A DNA stretch of 64,000 nucleotides from Paenibacillus massiliensis subsp. panacisoli DSM 21345 (GTDB taxonomy: Bacteria; Bacillota; Bacilli; Paenibacillales; Paenibacillaceae), in NCBI RefSeq assembly GCF_000426545.1, contig NZ_AUFO01000009.1:293057-357056 (forward strand), written 5' to 3'. This document shows, one piece after another, positions 26,134 to 33,924 of the stretch; within the stretch, counting starts at the first letter, position 1, and each line of letters opens with the position of its first letter. The notes under the pieces were generated by a model, which worked only from the letters and a program-made list of their open reading frames with translations, did no database searches and was not told the DNA's origin. Made by a program: the position numbers and the translations under genes.

Positions 26134-27672
26134 TCAACTATTCAATGCCTGCGTCTCCACTGCTGCCCGCTTGGATGATTTCCGTCGTTCTATGAACAAT
26201 AGAATCAGCGGGATCGAACAAAACAAAGGAATGGAGGATAGTAAAAATGTATCTGCAATGCCTCGGGAATACGCATCCAGCGAAATTAATCCTGATACCG
26301 TAGATGTCCACGAGCTACCCAAGGTGGATTGCAGAACCTGAACAGATTCCACAGGTATCGATTCTGCAATATGCTGCGTGTGCAATGCTGTACGACTCTG
26401 CATCAGGAAGGTCAGGATGGCAATAGCCATCGAGCCCGCGATAGTCCGGATGAGATTGGATGCAGCAGATGCATTCCCGACCTTATCACTCGATACGGCG
26501 TTCATCCCGATAGTCGACAGTGGCATGAGGCACAGGCCGATCCCGATCCCACGTAATACGGTCACGACCTCGAACCAGGTATGTGAGGTCTGGGGTGTCA
26601 ACGAGACCAGATGATAGGTCATCACACTGGTTAGTGTCAGACCGAATAGACCTATAGGAACAATACCGACCTTATCCAGCAGCTTACCGGCAATCGGCAT
26701 GACCATGGCCATCGCCACAGCTTGCGGCAGAAGAATCATCCCTGTCTCAATCGGGGATACGGATTGAATATTTTGCAAGAATAGTGGTGCCAGAAATGTA
26801 CCCCCATACATGCCCATCATGACAAAGCTGGACGTAATGACGCTGATGGTAAACCTATAATTTTTAAATAAGGACACATCAATTACAGCATTCTCCTTGC
26901 CGCTCTCGACGACAATCAGGAATATCAATGACCAGATGGAAATGAAGAACAATCCGACAATCTTGAAGGATGTCCAACCGTCGGATGACGCACTGGAAAG
27001 GGCATATAGCAGGGTTCCAGCACAGGTAGCTGCCAGAACAAAGCCTACGATATCGAATTTGATCGGCTTCCCTTTGGGCGGTTCCTTAATGAGCAACCAC
27101 ACGAGCAGAATGGCGAGTAGCCCGAATGGAACACAAGCGATGAAGAGAAACCTCCAGCTGAACCACTCGATCAGATAGCCACTCAGTGTCGGACCGATGG
27201 CTGGTGCCGCCATGGAAGAGATGCCCCAGATTCCGATGGCTAACCCCACCTGCTCACGCGGGATAATTTTATACACAACGGTCATACTGAGCGGAATAAT
27301 AACTCCACCGCCAAGCCCTGCAAGAATACGTGCAAATATCAAGGACAGATCATTCCAGGCAAATATGCACATTGCAGTCCCCAGGGTAAAGACGGACAAG
27401 GCTCCGATTAAAAATTTCTTATATCCTACACGCTGCTCCATAAAGCCCGTAATCGGTACGATAATCCCGGAAGCCAGCGTATAGCCCGTCACAACCCACT
27501 GTATTCGAGCCGTAGTAGACCCTAAATCTGTAGTCAGTTGGGGGATCGCCACATTAATCAGACTGTTGTTCAGCACTGCCACAAAAGCCCCTACAACAAT
27601 GGCGACAAAAGCCAGCCAGCGTTCCTTGGGAGAGTCATTGGGAGGAGAAACGGCTACTGTATCACTGGACAC
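26134..27672 (-). CDS. MFS multidrug efflux pump, DHA2 (EmrB/QacA) family, 14 TM
   Basis: A 512-aa proton-coupled exporter with about 14 hydrophobic segments. The first helix motif LNNSLINVAIPQL, motif A-like GFMEQRVGYKKFL and the antiporter motif C AAPAIGPTLSGYL mark the DHA2 family. It starts 15 nt after an EmrA-like adaptor gene and is followed by a second adaptor, so the pump is probably a multi-part drug exporter. Substrate is unknown. The PadR regulator upstream suggests induction by a toxic compound. Confidence 0.93.
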   Translation of the reverse strand: MSSDTVAVSPPNDSPKERWLAFVAIVVGAFVAVLNNSLINVAIPQLTTDLGSTTARIQWVVTGYTLASGIIVPITGFMEQRVGYKKFLIGALSVFTLGTAMCIFAWNDLSLIFARILAGLGGGVIIPLSMTVVYKIIPREQVGLAIGIWGISSMAAPAIGPTLSGYLIEWFSWRFLFIACVPFGLLAILLVWLLIKEPPKGKPIKFDIVGFVLAATCAGTLLYALSSASSDGWTSFKIVGLFFISIWSLIFLIVVESGKENAVIDVSLFKNYRFTISVITSSFVMMGMYGGTFLAPLFLQNIQSVSPIETGMILLPQAVAMAMVMPIAGKLLDKVGIVPIGLFGLTLTSVMTYHLVSLTPQTSHTWFEVVTVLRGIGIGLCLMPLSTIGMNAVSSDKVGNASAASNLIRTIAGSMAIAILTFLMQSRTALHTQHIAESIPVESVQVLQSTLGSSWTSTVSGLISLDAYSRGIADTFLLSSIPLFCSIPLILLFIERRKSSKRAAVETQALNS

Positions 27673-27687
27673 TATGACCTTCCCTCC

Positions 27688-28341
27688 TTAAGGCGTATGA
27701 ATCTTGACTTCTACGTTCGTACCCGGAATCAAATTCAAGCCCTCCGGTACATTTAATGCAATCTCTACAGGAATGCGCTGTGTAACTTTGTTGAAATTGC
27801 CACTGGTGTTCACAGACGGAATGACCGAGAATACTGAATTGGAGGCCTGCCCTACTCTTCTGACCTTTCCTTGAATCACTTGACTCCCTGCAGCATCCAG
27901 CGTGACATCGACAAGCGCACCCGGCTTGATCCGGCTAATCTCCGTCTCTTCGATGTTCGTCGCAACATACAGATTGTTCATATCTACCATGATCGCCACG
28001 GCAGAGCTGGGAGAGGCAATCTCCTTTTCCCTGGCATAAATCTTGATTACCGTCCCATCAATGGGAGCACGCAGTACAGATTTACTAATCGAGCTAGGGT
28101 CAAGACCTGCCGTATCCTGTACAGCAATCATCTCATTTTGCTTAAGCACATCGCCTTCCTCAACCTGAATCTCATTGATTTTGGCCGTCATTTGCGGCAT
28201 AACCTTGTACTGCTCCGCTGCAATCCTGGCATCATCACTTGTCACATAGTGGGTACCTTGATACCAATAATAGAATCCTAAGCCACCGCCACTCAGTATA
28301 ACCAGCACAATAAGCACGATATAAAGTTGCTTTTTACTCAC
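27688..28341 (-). CDS. EmrA/HlyD-type membrane-fusion protein, short form
   Basis: A 217-aa protein anchored by one N-terminal helix (LYIVLIVLVILSGGGLGFYYW) with the lipoyl-like barrel outside (VTSDDARIAAEQYKVMPQMTAKINEIQVEEGDVLKQNEMIAVQD, LRAPIDGTVIK) and a beta-barrel domain. The coiled-coil hairpin normally present in EmrA is missing, so it is a compact adaptor for a monoderm. I use GTG at 28341 behind GAGGTGG; the longer TTG-started frame lacks a binding site. It is the first gene of the efflux operon. Confidence 0.85.
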   Translation of the reverse strand: MSKKQLYIVLIVLVILSGGGLGFYYWYQGTHYVTSDDARIAAEQYKVMPQMTAKINEIQVEEGDVLKQNEMIAVQDTAGLDPSSISKSVLRAPIDGTVIKIYAREKEIASPSSAVAIMVDMNNLYVATNIEETEISRIKPGALVDVTLDAAGSQVIQGKVRRVGQASNSVFSVIPSVNTSGNFNKVTQRIPVEIALNVPEGLNLIPGTNVEVKIHTP

Positions 28342-28563
28342 TACATCCACCTCTACAGCCTGTATTTTTCTAAAAACCAAGTACTCAGCCTCAAAATGCC
28401 GGACTCTACCCTCTTGTCATGAGCTGATCCGGGCTGTCGACCACTTAGGCACACCTCTTGTACCTTTCTCGTGTCTTTCTTGTACCTTCCTCCCTGGCTC
28501 TCCCTTCGCATAAATGTTCTACATAGATGTGGCACCTTCGAGCTTTAAGCATCCAGCATGCAG

Positions 28564-28587
28564 AAAAAAACCTCTTTGGCTAAGAGG
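28564..28587 (-). terminator. Early terminator in the efflux operon leader
   Basis: On the minus strand CCTCTT, 5-nt loop, AAGAGG and seven T. It lies about 60 nt after the predicted transcription start and 225 nt before the first efflux gene, so transcripts must read through it. Confidence 0.65.
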
Positions 28588-28622
28588 ATGGCGAACCAGA
28601 AGTAAAGACCCGTTCTGTATAG

Positions 28623-28642
28623 ATTACTCTGTACAGAGTAAT
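28623..28642. promoter_or_regulatory. Perfect 20-bp palindromic operator candidate
   Basis: ATTACTCTGTACAGAGTAAT, completely symmetric, located about 10 nt downstream of the -10 box of the efflux promoter. A bound repressor there would block transcription. The PadR gene at 28936 is the nearest candidate regulator. Confidence 0.7.
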
Positions 28643-28651
28643 TTGATAATG

Positions 28652-28680
28652 ATTGTAGCTAACTCCTGAATTGTTGTCAA
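28652..28680 (-). promoter_or_regulatory. Sigma-A promoter of the efflux operon
   Basis: On the minus strand TTGACA (28675-28680), a 17-nt spacer and TACAAT (28652-28657). Confidence 0.75.
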
Positions 28681-28726
28681 TATGTTTGATTGTTCATGTC
28701 ATGCTCATTTGAGTGCTATTATCTTC

Positions 28727-28781
28727 AAAAAAAACCTTCAAGCCATGCCGGTTGCGAATTCGCAAGGGCACAGCCTGAAGG
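28727..28781 (-). terminator. Terminator of the PadR-type gene
   Basis: On the minus strand CCTTCAGGCTGTGCC pairs with GGCATGGCTTGAAGG around an inner TTGCGAATTCGCAA stem, then eight T. It separates the regulator from the efflux operon. Upstream of it, 28837-28910 carries GGTTCTATGA three times. Confidence 0.8.
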
Positions 28782-28935
28782 CTGATCGGGTCCATAACGT
28801 CGATCTTGGCACTATCGAGACGCTACGGATCACTAGGGTTCTATGAATTAAATGAATCTGTACTTTTGTGACTCTGTAGCTCTATGGTTCTATGATCTGT
28901 GGTTCTATGACTTATGGAGCTGCAGCTTGGATACC

Positions 28936-29481
28936 TTATGAATTCTTCAAAATGTTCAGGAGCTTCGTGTATGAATCCAATTCAAGCTTCTTTCGATTCC
29001 ATACATGATCTGCTATGAAGCTGGCATAATGTCCCTTATCCGTCAGAATGACCTCATTCACTCTTTGTGAATAGTGTAGCCATTTATCATCATACTGCTC
29101 AAGGTCTTTCTCAAGCTCCGTGATGATTTCCTGGATAAAAAAGATCAGCCGCTGGATATCGACCAGCTCAATGAATAGCATGGGAGCAAAGAGCGATTCA
29201 ATGGACTTGGGATTTTTGAAGGCGGCATATATCCCTTCCTTGAGTGCATCCTGTCCAGCCTCTGTAATACGATAAGTCGTCTTCTCCGGGCGATTCTCGG
29301 ATTGAACCGTCTCTGATTTGCGAATGTAGTCCTTCTTTAGCAAAGCCTCAAAATTATAATACAGGTTACCATCCGTGATGTTCACTTTATTATCTGTTGC
29401 TTCCATGATTTTCTTCTTAATCTCATAAGGATGCAGCTCTCTATAATACAAGGACCCGAGAATATAGATTCGTAGCGACAA
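28936..29481 (-). CDS. PadR-family transcriptional regulator
   Basis: A 181-aa regulator: a winged-helix domain at about residues 1-85 (IYILGSLYYRELHPYEIKKKIMEA, NLYYNFEALLKKDYIRKSE, YRITEAGQDALKEGI) and a C-terminal helical dimerisation domain with a long coiled segment (about 105-180). It starts with TTG at 29481, with GGGGGAG 7 nt upstream. It lies upstream of an efflux operon on the same strand but has its own terminator, so it most likely acts as the operon's repressor. The perfect palindrome at 28623 is a candidate target; an IR of TATGCT-N5-AGCATA at 29531-29547 in its own upstream region could serve autoregulation. Confidence 0.88.
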   Translation of the reverse strand: MSLRIYILGSLYYRELHPYEIKKKIMEATDNKVNITDGNLYYNFEALLKKDYIRKSETVQSENRPEKTTYRITEAGQDALKEGIYAAFKNPKSIESLFAPMLFIELVDIQRLIFFIQEIITELEKDLEQYDDKWLHYSQRVNEVILTDKGHYASFIADHVWNRKKLELDSYTKLLNILKNS

Positions 29482-29633
29482 TCTTGAACTCCCCCTCTAC
29501 TTACAGGCTACAAAACTGAATTTCACATGTTATGCTTGCACAGCATATTTCGAATTATGTTCCCCATGGAAATATCCTAATTATTATAAACACATTCCCT
29601 GATGATTGCTATTCTATACTACCAAAAAGCAAA

Positions 29634-29663
29634 CAACGCGTACCAGAAGCCTGGCACGCGTTG
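29634..29663 (-). terminator. Terminator of the yjlC-ndh operon
   Basis: On the minus strand CAACGCGTGCCAG, GCTT loop, CTGGTACGCGTTG, then TTTGCTTTTT. Confidence 0.8.
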
Positions 29664-29703
29664 AGATCCATACAATACGTATGAAAGAATATTGTTAAAA
29701 AGA

Positions 29704-30885
29704 TTAGTAGGCCAATGCGAACAGACCTTTGATATGGGACAGGTAGCGAATGTTGCTGCCTTCCTTCATCAAAGTTGCTACAGCGCCTTTCAATTGGGTC
29801 TGATTCGCGCCTACGGAACCGATCGCATCTGTTCTGCCCAGGCTTCCCAGTGTACCAGAGAATACTGGAGTGAAGCGCTCCATGGTGTGACCATTGAAGT
29901 ATGCGAACAGGTTGTAGCCGATCGTCTCACCCATTTGCCATGCCAGCTGTGCTGTCGGCGGATAAGGACGTTGTCCTTCGCCTGGGAATACTACAGCACT
30001 GTCACCAGCTACGAATACATCCTCATGGGAAGTGGATTGCAACGCACCTGTAACCGTTGCGCGTCCGCGGTCTACTTCGATACCAGAAGCTCCTACAAGC
30101 ACGTTGCCTTGTACGCCACCAGTCCAGATGAGCGTATTCGTCTCAATGGAGCGGCCATCCTTCAGCAGAACTTCTTTCTCTTTCATCTCCGTGATTGGCA
30201 CGCCAGTCACGAATTGAACACCACGTTTCTCCAGGCTGGTAACCGCACGGTCAATCAGCTCTGGAGCGAAGCCTGCCAGAATGGAAGGACCTGCTTCCAC
30301 ACAGTACAGGCTGATATCTTCATAGTTGATACCTTTAGCACGGCATACTTCTGGCAGCTTGTCAGCGAATTCGCCAATCAGCTCGATGCCTGTCAGACCG
30401 CCACCGCCAACGACAATCGTAGCGTCTGCTTTGTTGCCAGATTGCTTGTAAGCATCCAGACGAGCTTCCACATGCGCACGAATCTTGTTCGCTTCATCTA
30501 CGGATTTCAGTGTCAGACTGTATTGCTCCAGCCCTGGAATTCCGAAGTATGCAGTTTGGCTGCCCAATGCGATAACCAGTGCATCATAGCTCAGGGTCGC
30601 GCCGCTAGCCAAGGTCACCTTCTTGTTTTCTGTGCTGATCTCGCTCACGGTATCAATCTTCAGATTGATGTCCTTGTTGCGGAACAGCTTCTCCAAAGGA
30701 AGTGCAACAGCCTTCTCGTGAATTGTACCTGCTGCCAGACGGTGCAGCTCTGTAATAATCTGATGAGTGGCATAGCGGTTAACTACAGTAATTGTAGCCT
30801 CGCTGGAGCTCATATGCTGACGAGCTGACAGTGCAGCCAGCACGCCGCCGTAGCCGCCGCCAAGAATCAAAATTTGCTTCGACAT
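29704..30885 (-). CDS. ndh: Type II NADH dehydrogenase (NDH-2)
   Basis: A 393-aa membrane-associated flavoprotein that passes electrons from NADH to menaquinone without pumping protons. It has an N-terminal FAD fold (ILILGGGYGGVLAAL), an NADH-binding fold (TIVVGGGGLTGIELIGEFA), the DVFVAGDSAVV flavin motif and PYPPTAQLAWQMGE near the quinone site. Length fits. The start at 30885 is 6 nt after GGAGG; the ATG six nt earlier abuts the binding site. A YjlC-like gene is directly upstream, the same order as yjlC-ndh of Bacillus subtilis. Confidence 0.94.
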   Translation of the reverse strand: MSKQILILGGGYGGVLAALSARQHMSSSEATITVVNRYATHQIITELHRLAAGTIHEKAVALPLEKLFRNKDINLKIDTVSEISTENKKVTLASGATLSYDALVIALGSQTAYFGIPGLEQYSLTLKSVDEANKIRAHVEARLDAYKQSGNKADATIVVGGGGLTGIELIGEFADKLPEVCRAKGINYEDISLYCVEAGPSILAGFAPELIDRAVTSLEKRGVQFVTGVPITEMKEKEVLLKDGRSIETNTLIWTGGVQGNVLVGASGIEVDRGRATVTGALQSTSHEDVFVAGDSAVVFPGEGQRPYPPTAQLAWQMGETIGYNLFAYFNGHTMERFTPVFSGTLGSLGRTDAIGSVGANQTQLKGAVATLMKEGSNIRYLSHIKGLFALAY

Positions 30886-30921
30886 TTCCATCCTCCGTTC
30901 GTTCTTACCTTCTAGATTGTA

Positions 30922-31353
30922 TTACTTACTCTCACGTTGGCGTTCGTTCAGGATTTCCAGGAAAGCCTGGCTGAAGCGAAGCGTCTTTTGTACATTAGGG
31001 TCCTTCAACATTTTGAGCAATGCAAACAATCCCACGGAACCCGATTCAGTCTGCACACGATCACCAGCTTCAATAGCAGCAGATGCAAGGCCTTTGGCCG
31101 ATTCTGTTACTGGCTTCACAAACTCTCCCATGGAGCTTTTCATATCACCGATGAATACCGGGTCTGTCGCCAAGCTTCTCGCTACATCGTACGCATTGGT
31201 CATCACTGTAACCATCTCAGTTAATTTCGGCAGATTTTCTACCAAGACTGTCAACGACTGTTGAACCTCTGGCTTCATCAGCTGATCCAGCACATCGCGA
31301 GTCTCTTGTGTAGCCTCTTGAGTAACTGCCACCTCTTGTTGATTTTCTGACAT
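30922..31353 (-). CDS. DUF1641 protein (YjlC-like)
   Basis: A 143-aa, mostly helical, acidic protein. The central VLVENLPKLTEMVTVMTNAYDVARSLATDP and the C-terminal GLFALLKMLKDPNVQKTLRFSQAFLEIL segments match DUF1641. It is encoded 36 nt before the NDH-2 gene and shares its promoter. In Bacillus subtilis the corresponding gene yjlC forms an operon with ndh. The start at 31353 is chosen because of AGGAGG 11 nt upstream; the open frame extends further upstream without a binding site. Function is unknown, presumably linked to NDH-2. Confidence 0.88.
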   Translation of the reverse strand: MSENQQEVAVTQEATQETRDVLDQLMKPEVQQSLTVLVENLPKLTEMVTVMTNAYDVARSLATDPVFIGDMKSSMGEFVKPVTESAKGLASAAIEAGDRVQTESGSVGLFALLKMLKDPNVQKTLRFSQAFLEILNERQRESK

Positions 31354-31608
31354 GACGCGAACGTCCTCCTTTACTCTGGGATAGAAGTCCATTCCTCTCC
31401 TGTAACCTGCCACGCAGTACACTGGCTGCATAATCCCGAAGATTGATATAAATACACGGTCACACGAAAAAGCCACCCTGAGGACGCAACTAGGCGTCAC
31501 CGGGTTCTCCAGCAGCCCGATGCATCGGCAAATAACGGTCTCCGGTGTTCATACTGCTTCCATGCCATCGTGAATCTGATCCAGAATCAAAACAGGCCGA
31601 AACGGAAC

Positions 31609-31637
31609 TCTATACCCCTATATTACACCTTTCACAA
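31609..31637 (-). promoter_or_regulatory. Sigma-A promoter of the yjlC-ndh operon
   Basis: On the minus strand TTGTGA (31632-31637), 17 nt and TATAGA (31609-31614). The -35 overlaps TTGTGAAA, a half-site of the redox repressor Rex, which controls ndh in Bacillus; the second half-site is not evident. The rest of 31354-31960 holds no convincing gene. Confidence 0.55.
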
Positions 31638-31960
31638 GCCTAACGTCGAAACAATTTTAATATTTTCAGAAAAAACTATAAAAAACTTCACGTCAAACTC
31701 CAGAAAGGCCTTGGAAATACAGCAATCTCAAGGAGATCTAACGGCATTCCTGTGTCGGAAAAATTGAGTCTGTCACAAAATCTAAACATATTTTTCTGCA
31801 TAAATCTCTATGAATTTTCAGGAAACTGAGGGCAAGCGACGGTGCGGAGGGTAATATACCTTGGGTAATACAATTGAGAAAGAGATAGTCGGGCAACTTA
31901 AATCAGTAAATAACTCAAATCAGCAATCTAACCGTGTATTCAGAAATGGAGGAATGAACC

Positions 31961-32371
31961 GTGGCAAAAACATTCGCAGATATGGTACGAGAGGCTGAGG
32001 CTCATGTCAAAGGGGTAAGCTCCGAGGAAGCCAAAAAGATGATAGAATCCAATCCTAACACGTTCATCATCGACGTGCAGGATTCAGTAGATGCCGGGGC
32101 ATGCGGGCTCATCCGCAGCAGTGAGAATATCTCGCTGGGCATGCTGCCGATTCGTGCAGATCTGGAGGTGCCGCAGCAATTGCGCGACGAACGTCTGTCC
32201 GACCGGAGCCGCCCGATCTTAACGACCTGCGGGGCAGGAGGTCAAGCAGCCATCGGTGCCTATATTCTTCAACAGATGGGCTTCGAGAACGTTGCTTATA
32301 TTCAAGGCGGCACGACAGCATGGAAAGAATCCGGCTTTGAAGTAGAGCTCTATTCGGACATGCAGCAGTAA
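31961..32371 (+). CDS. Single-domain rhodanese-like protein
   Basis: A 136-aa cytosolic protein with one rhodanese domain: VSSEEAKKMIESNPNTFIIDVQDS at the start, the active-site loop TTCGAGGQAA with the sulfur-carrying Cys at about residue 90, and NVAYIQGGTTAWKESGF at the end. The loop CGAGGQ departs from the common CxxGxR form, so the donor or acceptor may be unusual. GTG start with GGAGG 8 nt upstream. It is monocistronic. Likely a sulfurtransferase; acceptor unknown. Confidence 0.88.
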   Translation: MAKTFADMVREAEAHVKGVSSEEAKKMIESNPNTFIIDVQDSVDAGACGLIRSSENISLGMLPIRADLEVPQQLRDERLSDRSRPILTTCGAGGQAAIGAYILQQMGFENVAYIQGGTTAWKESGFEVELYSDMQQ

Positions 32372-32471
32372 GAATTATAGCAGTACAGCAATAAGCAGTA
32401 CGCCAGCAAGCTCTACCACGTGCCCCTATTTTCTATAACAGTATTTAAGAGCATGCATTCAAGCTTCCCCT

Positions 32472-32510
32472 GCACCAGAACGCGTCGGCTTACCGCTGAT
32501 GCTCTGGTGC
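32472..32510 (+). terminator. Hairpin after the rhodanese gene
   Basis: GCACCAGA and TCTGGTGC form an 8-bp stem about 100 nt after the stop. There is no U-run, so termination is uncertain. Confidence 0.4.
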
Positions 32511-32622
32511 TATTGGCGTGCTATGCGCGAGGTGTAATGTGACCACGCCCACGACGTCCTGCTATCGCGTCAGCCCGCCCCTACTGCGTTGCATGGCGTG
32601 CCATGACCTATCTATTGCTTAT

Positions 32623-33435
32623 CTATTCTTCTGACAACGACGCCTCGCGGGATTCGATGAACTCGTCGACGTCGCGGGCCGCCTTGGATTGGTTGCACTC
32701 ATTACAGGCACATACACAATTCACGGGTGTCGTATGTCCTCCGCGCGCCCGGGGCAATAGATGATCGAGTGTATCCCCGCATTGGCCACAATAATAGCAG
32801 GTATAGTTGTCACGCTTCATGATCATATTTCTGAATTCCTTGTTGCTGTACAATCGGCGAATCGTGGTACGGTTCACGATAACAGCCATATGCTCTCTAA
32901 CCAGCGTATGGGCCAGCTCCATCTCAATCTCTTGCTGCCATCTTCTCCCCTTATCCGTCTTCCCTCTCATGCGCACAAGTCCATTCCCATTCGCTCGCAG
33001 CCGTGATGTATCTCGTGGATCAAGCTCTCGCTTGCCGGAGATGGACAGAGGGATATGTCCCGGATCTTCATGCGCAAAGCGGGGAATCGCTGGCTTGCGG
33101 CGCTGCTGCGAACGAGGCCTGCCTGCTATAGCTGGCTTCTTCATAACCGCGGCTAACTGTACGTTTTCTGCCGCAGCCGTTGCATCCGATGGTTCATGCT
33201 TCATGCTGCTGTTAGCAGACGAGCTCTGTGCGGGTGGGCTATGTTGTCCACTCTGGCTCGCCGTCCTATTATGCTCTATATGTCCTCCTGTTCCCCGCTG
33301 ACGACATTCGCGGCATAGGCCGCGGCGGGAGTTGGGACTGGACCTGCGGCCTGTCCTGCGCCGGAAGTCAGTCAGAGGCCTGCTGATCTGGCAGCCAGGA
33401 CACTGCTTGTGGGCATGCTGTTGTTGTGAGTCCAT
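32623..33435 (-). CDS. HNH endonuclease-domain protein with N-terminal zinc ribbon
   Basis: A 270-aa soluble protein. Residues 10-50 hold a zinc-ribbon-like CPGC...CREC; a low-complexity Ser/Gln/Ala linker follows to about 115. The C-terminal HNH domain (about 205-260) reads CYYCGQCGDTLDHLLPRARGG followed by NCVCACNECNQSKAARD, with metal-binding cysteines and the catalytic DH. Such stand-alone HNH proteins occur in many Paenibacillus genomes; roles vary. No methylase or phage gene is adjacent. The start has only a weak binding site (AATAGG next to the ATG), so the N-terminus is uncertain. Confidence 0.82.
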   Translation of the reverse strand: MDSQQQHAHKQCPGCQISRPLTDFRRRTGRRSSPNSRRGLCRECRQRGTGGHIEHNRTASQSGQHSPPAQSSSANSSMKHEPSDATAAAENVQLAAVMKKPAIAGRPRSQQRRKPAIPRFAHEDPGHIPLSISGKRELDPRDTSRLRANGNGLVRMRGKTDKGRRWQQEIEMELAHTLVREHMAVIVNRTTIRRLYSNKEFRNMIMKRDNYTCYYCGQCGDTLDHLLPRARGGHTTPVNCVCACNECNQSKAARDVDEFIESREASLSEE

Positions 33436-33924
33436 CCTATTCAGAACCGGGATTGCCCGTTCTTGTTCACCTCCGTAGGGGGGATACTATATTGAAATGC
33501 ATTTTCAGCTCATTTCTAACTAATTTGGAACGAATAATTTTTCGGAAAAGGAACGCTTGATTCATCAAAATTAGAACGTATGATCATCGCACCCGTTCAT
33601 CCCGTCTTGAAATCTTCACAAGAAACGATCACAGGGGAGTATATGCTTGTTGTAGATGGTTATTATTGTATCACAGAGGAACCCTGAACCCGCTATCCCT
33701 CTTTACAGGCGAAGCATTCACTGTGTGCCATGCATATCCTGATTCAAATCGAAAGACCACGCCTTCGATACCTTGACTTTAACCGCTTATTTCGATTGGT
33801 GTACAATACAAGCATGGACAAGACAGTTAGGTCTCACACTTGCTTCGCGCTTCTTTACGCTTTTGCCCAGGTTTAGACAGGCTAGGATCGTGGGTAATTG
33901 GATATATGCAAAGGGGGACTCCTG
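33436..33924. other. 489-nt intergenic region, nothing firm
   Basis: Divergent region between the HNH gene and the amylase gene. I see a CGGAGGTGAAC stretch near 33470 and a small TTGATTCATCAA palindrome near 33558, but no convincing promoter pair, ORF or RNA structure. Confidence 0.5.

Noticed and set aside
29692..30828. Open frame of 378 codons on the plus strand
   Set aside because: It is antisense to ndh, Cys-rich with no domain and no ribosome binding site; a shadow of strong codon bias.
31570..31767. Plus-strand frame of 65 codons opposite the ndh promoter
   Set aside because: Overlaps the minus-strand promoter and lacks a binding site.
33620..33633. CcpA (cre) site upstream of the amylase gene
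   Set aside because: AAGAAACGATCACA differs from the consensus at three conserved positions and lies about 300 nt from the start.
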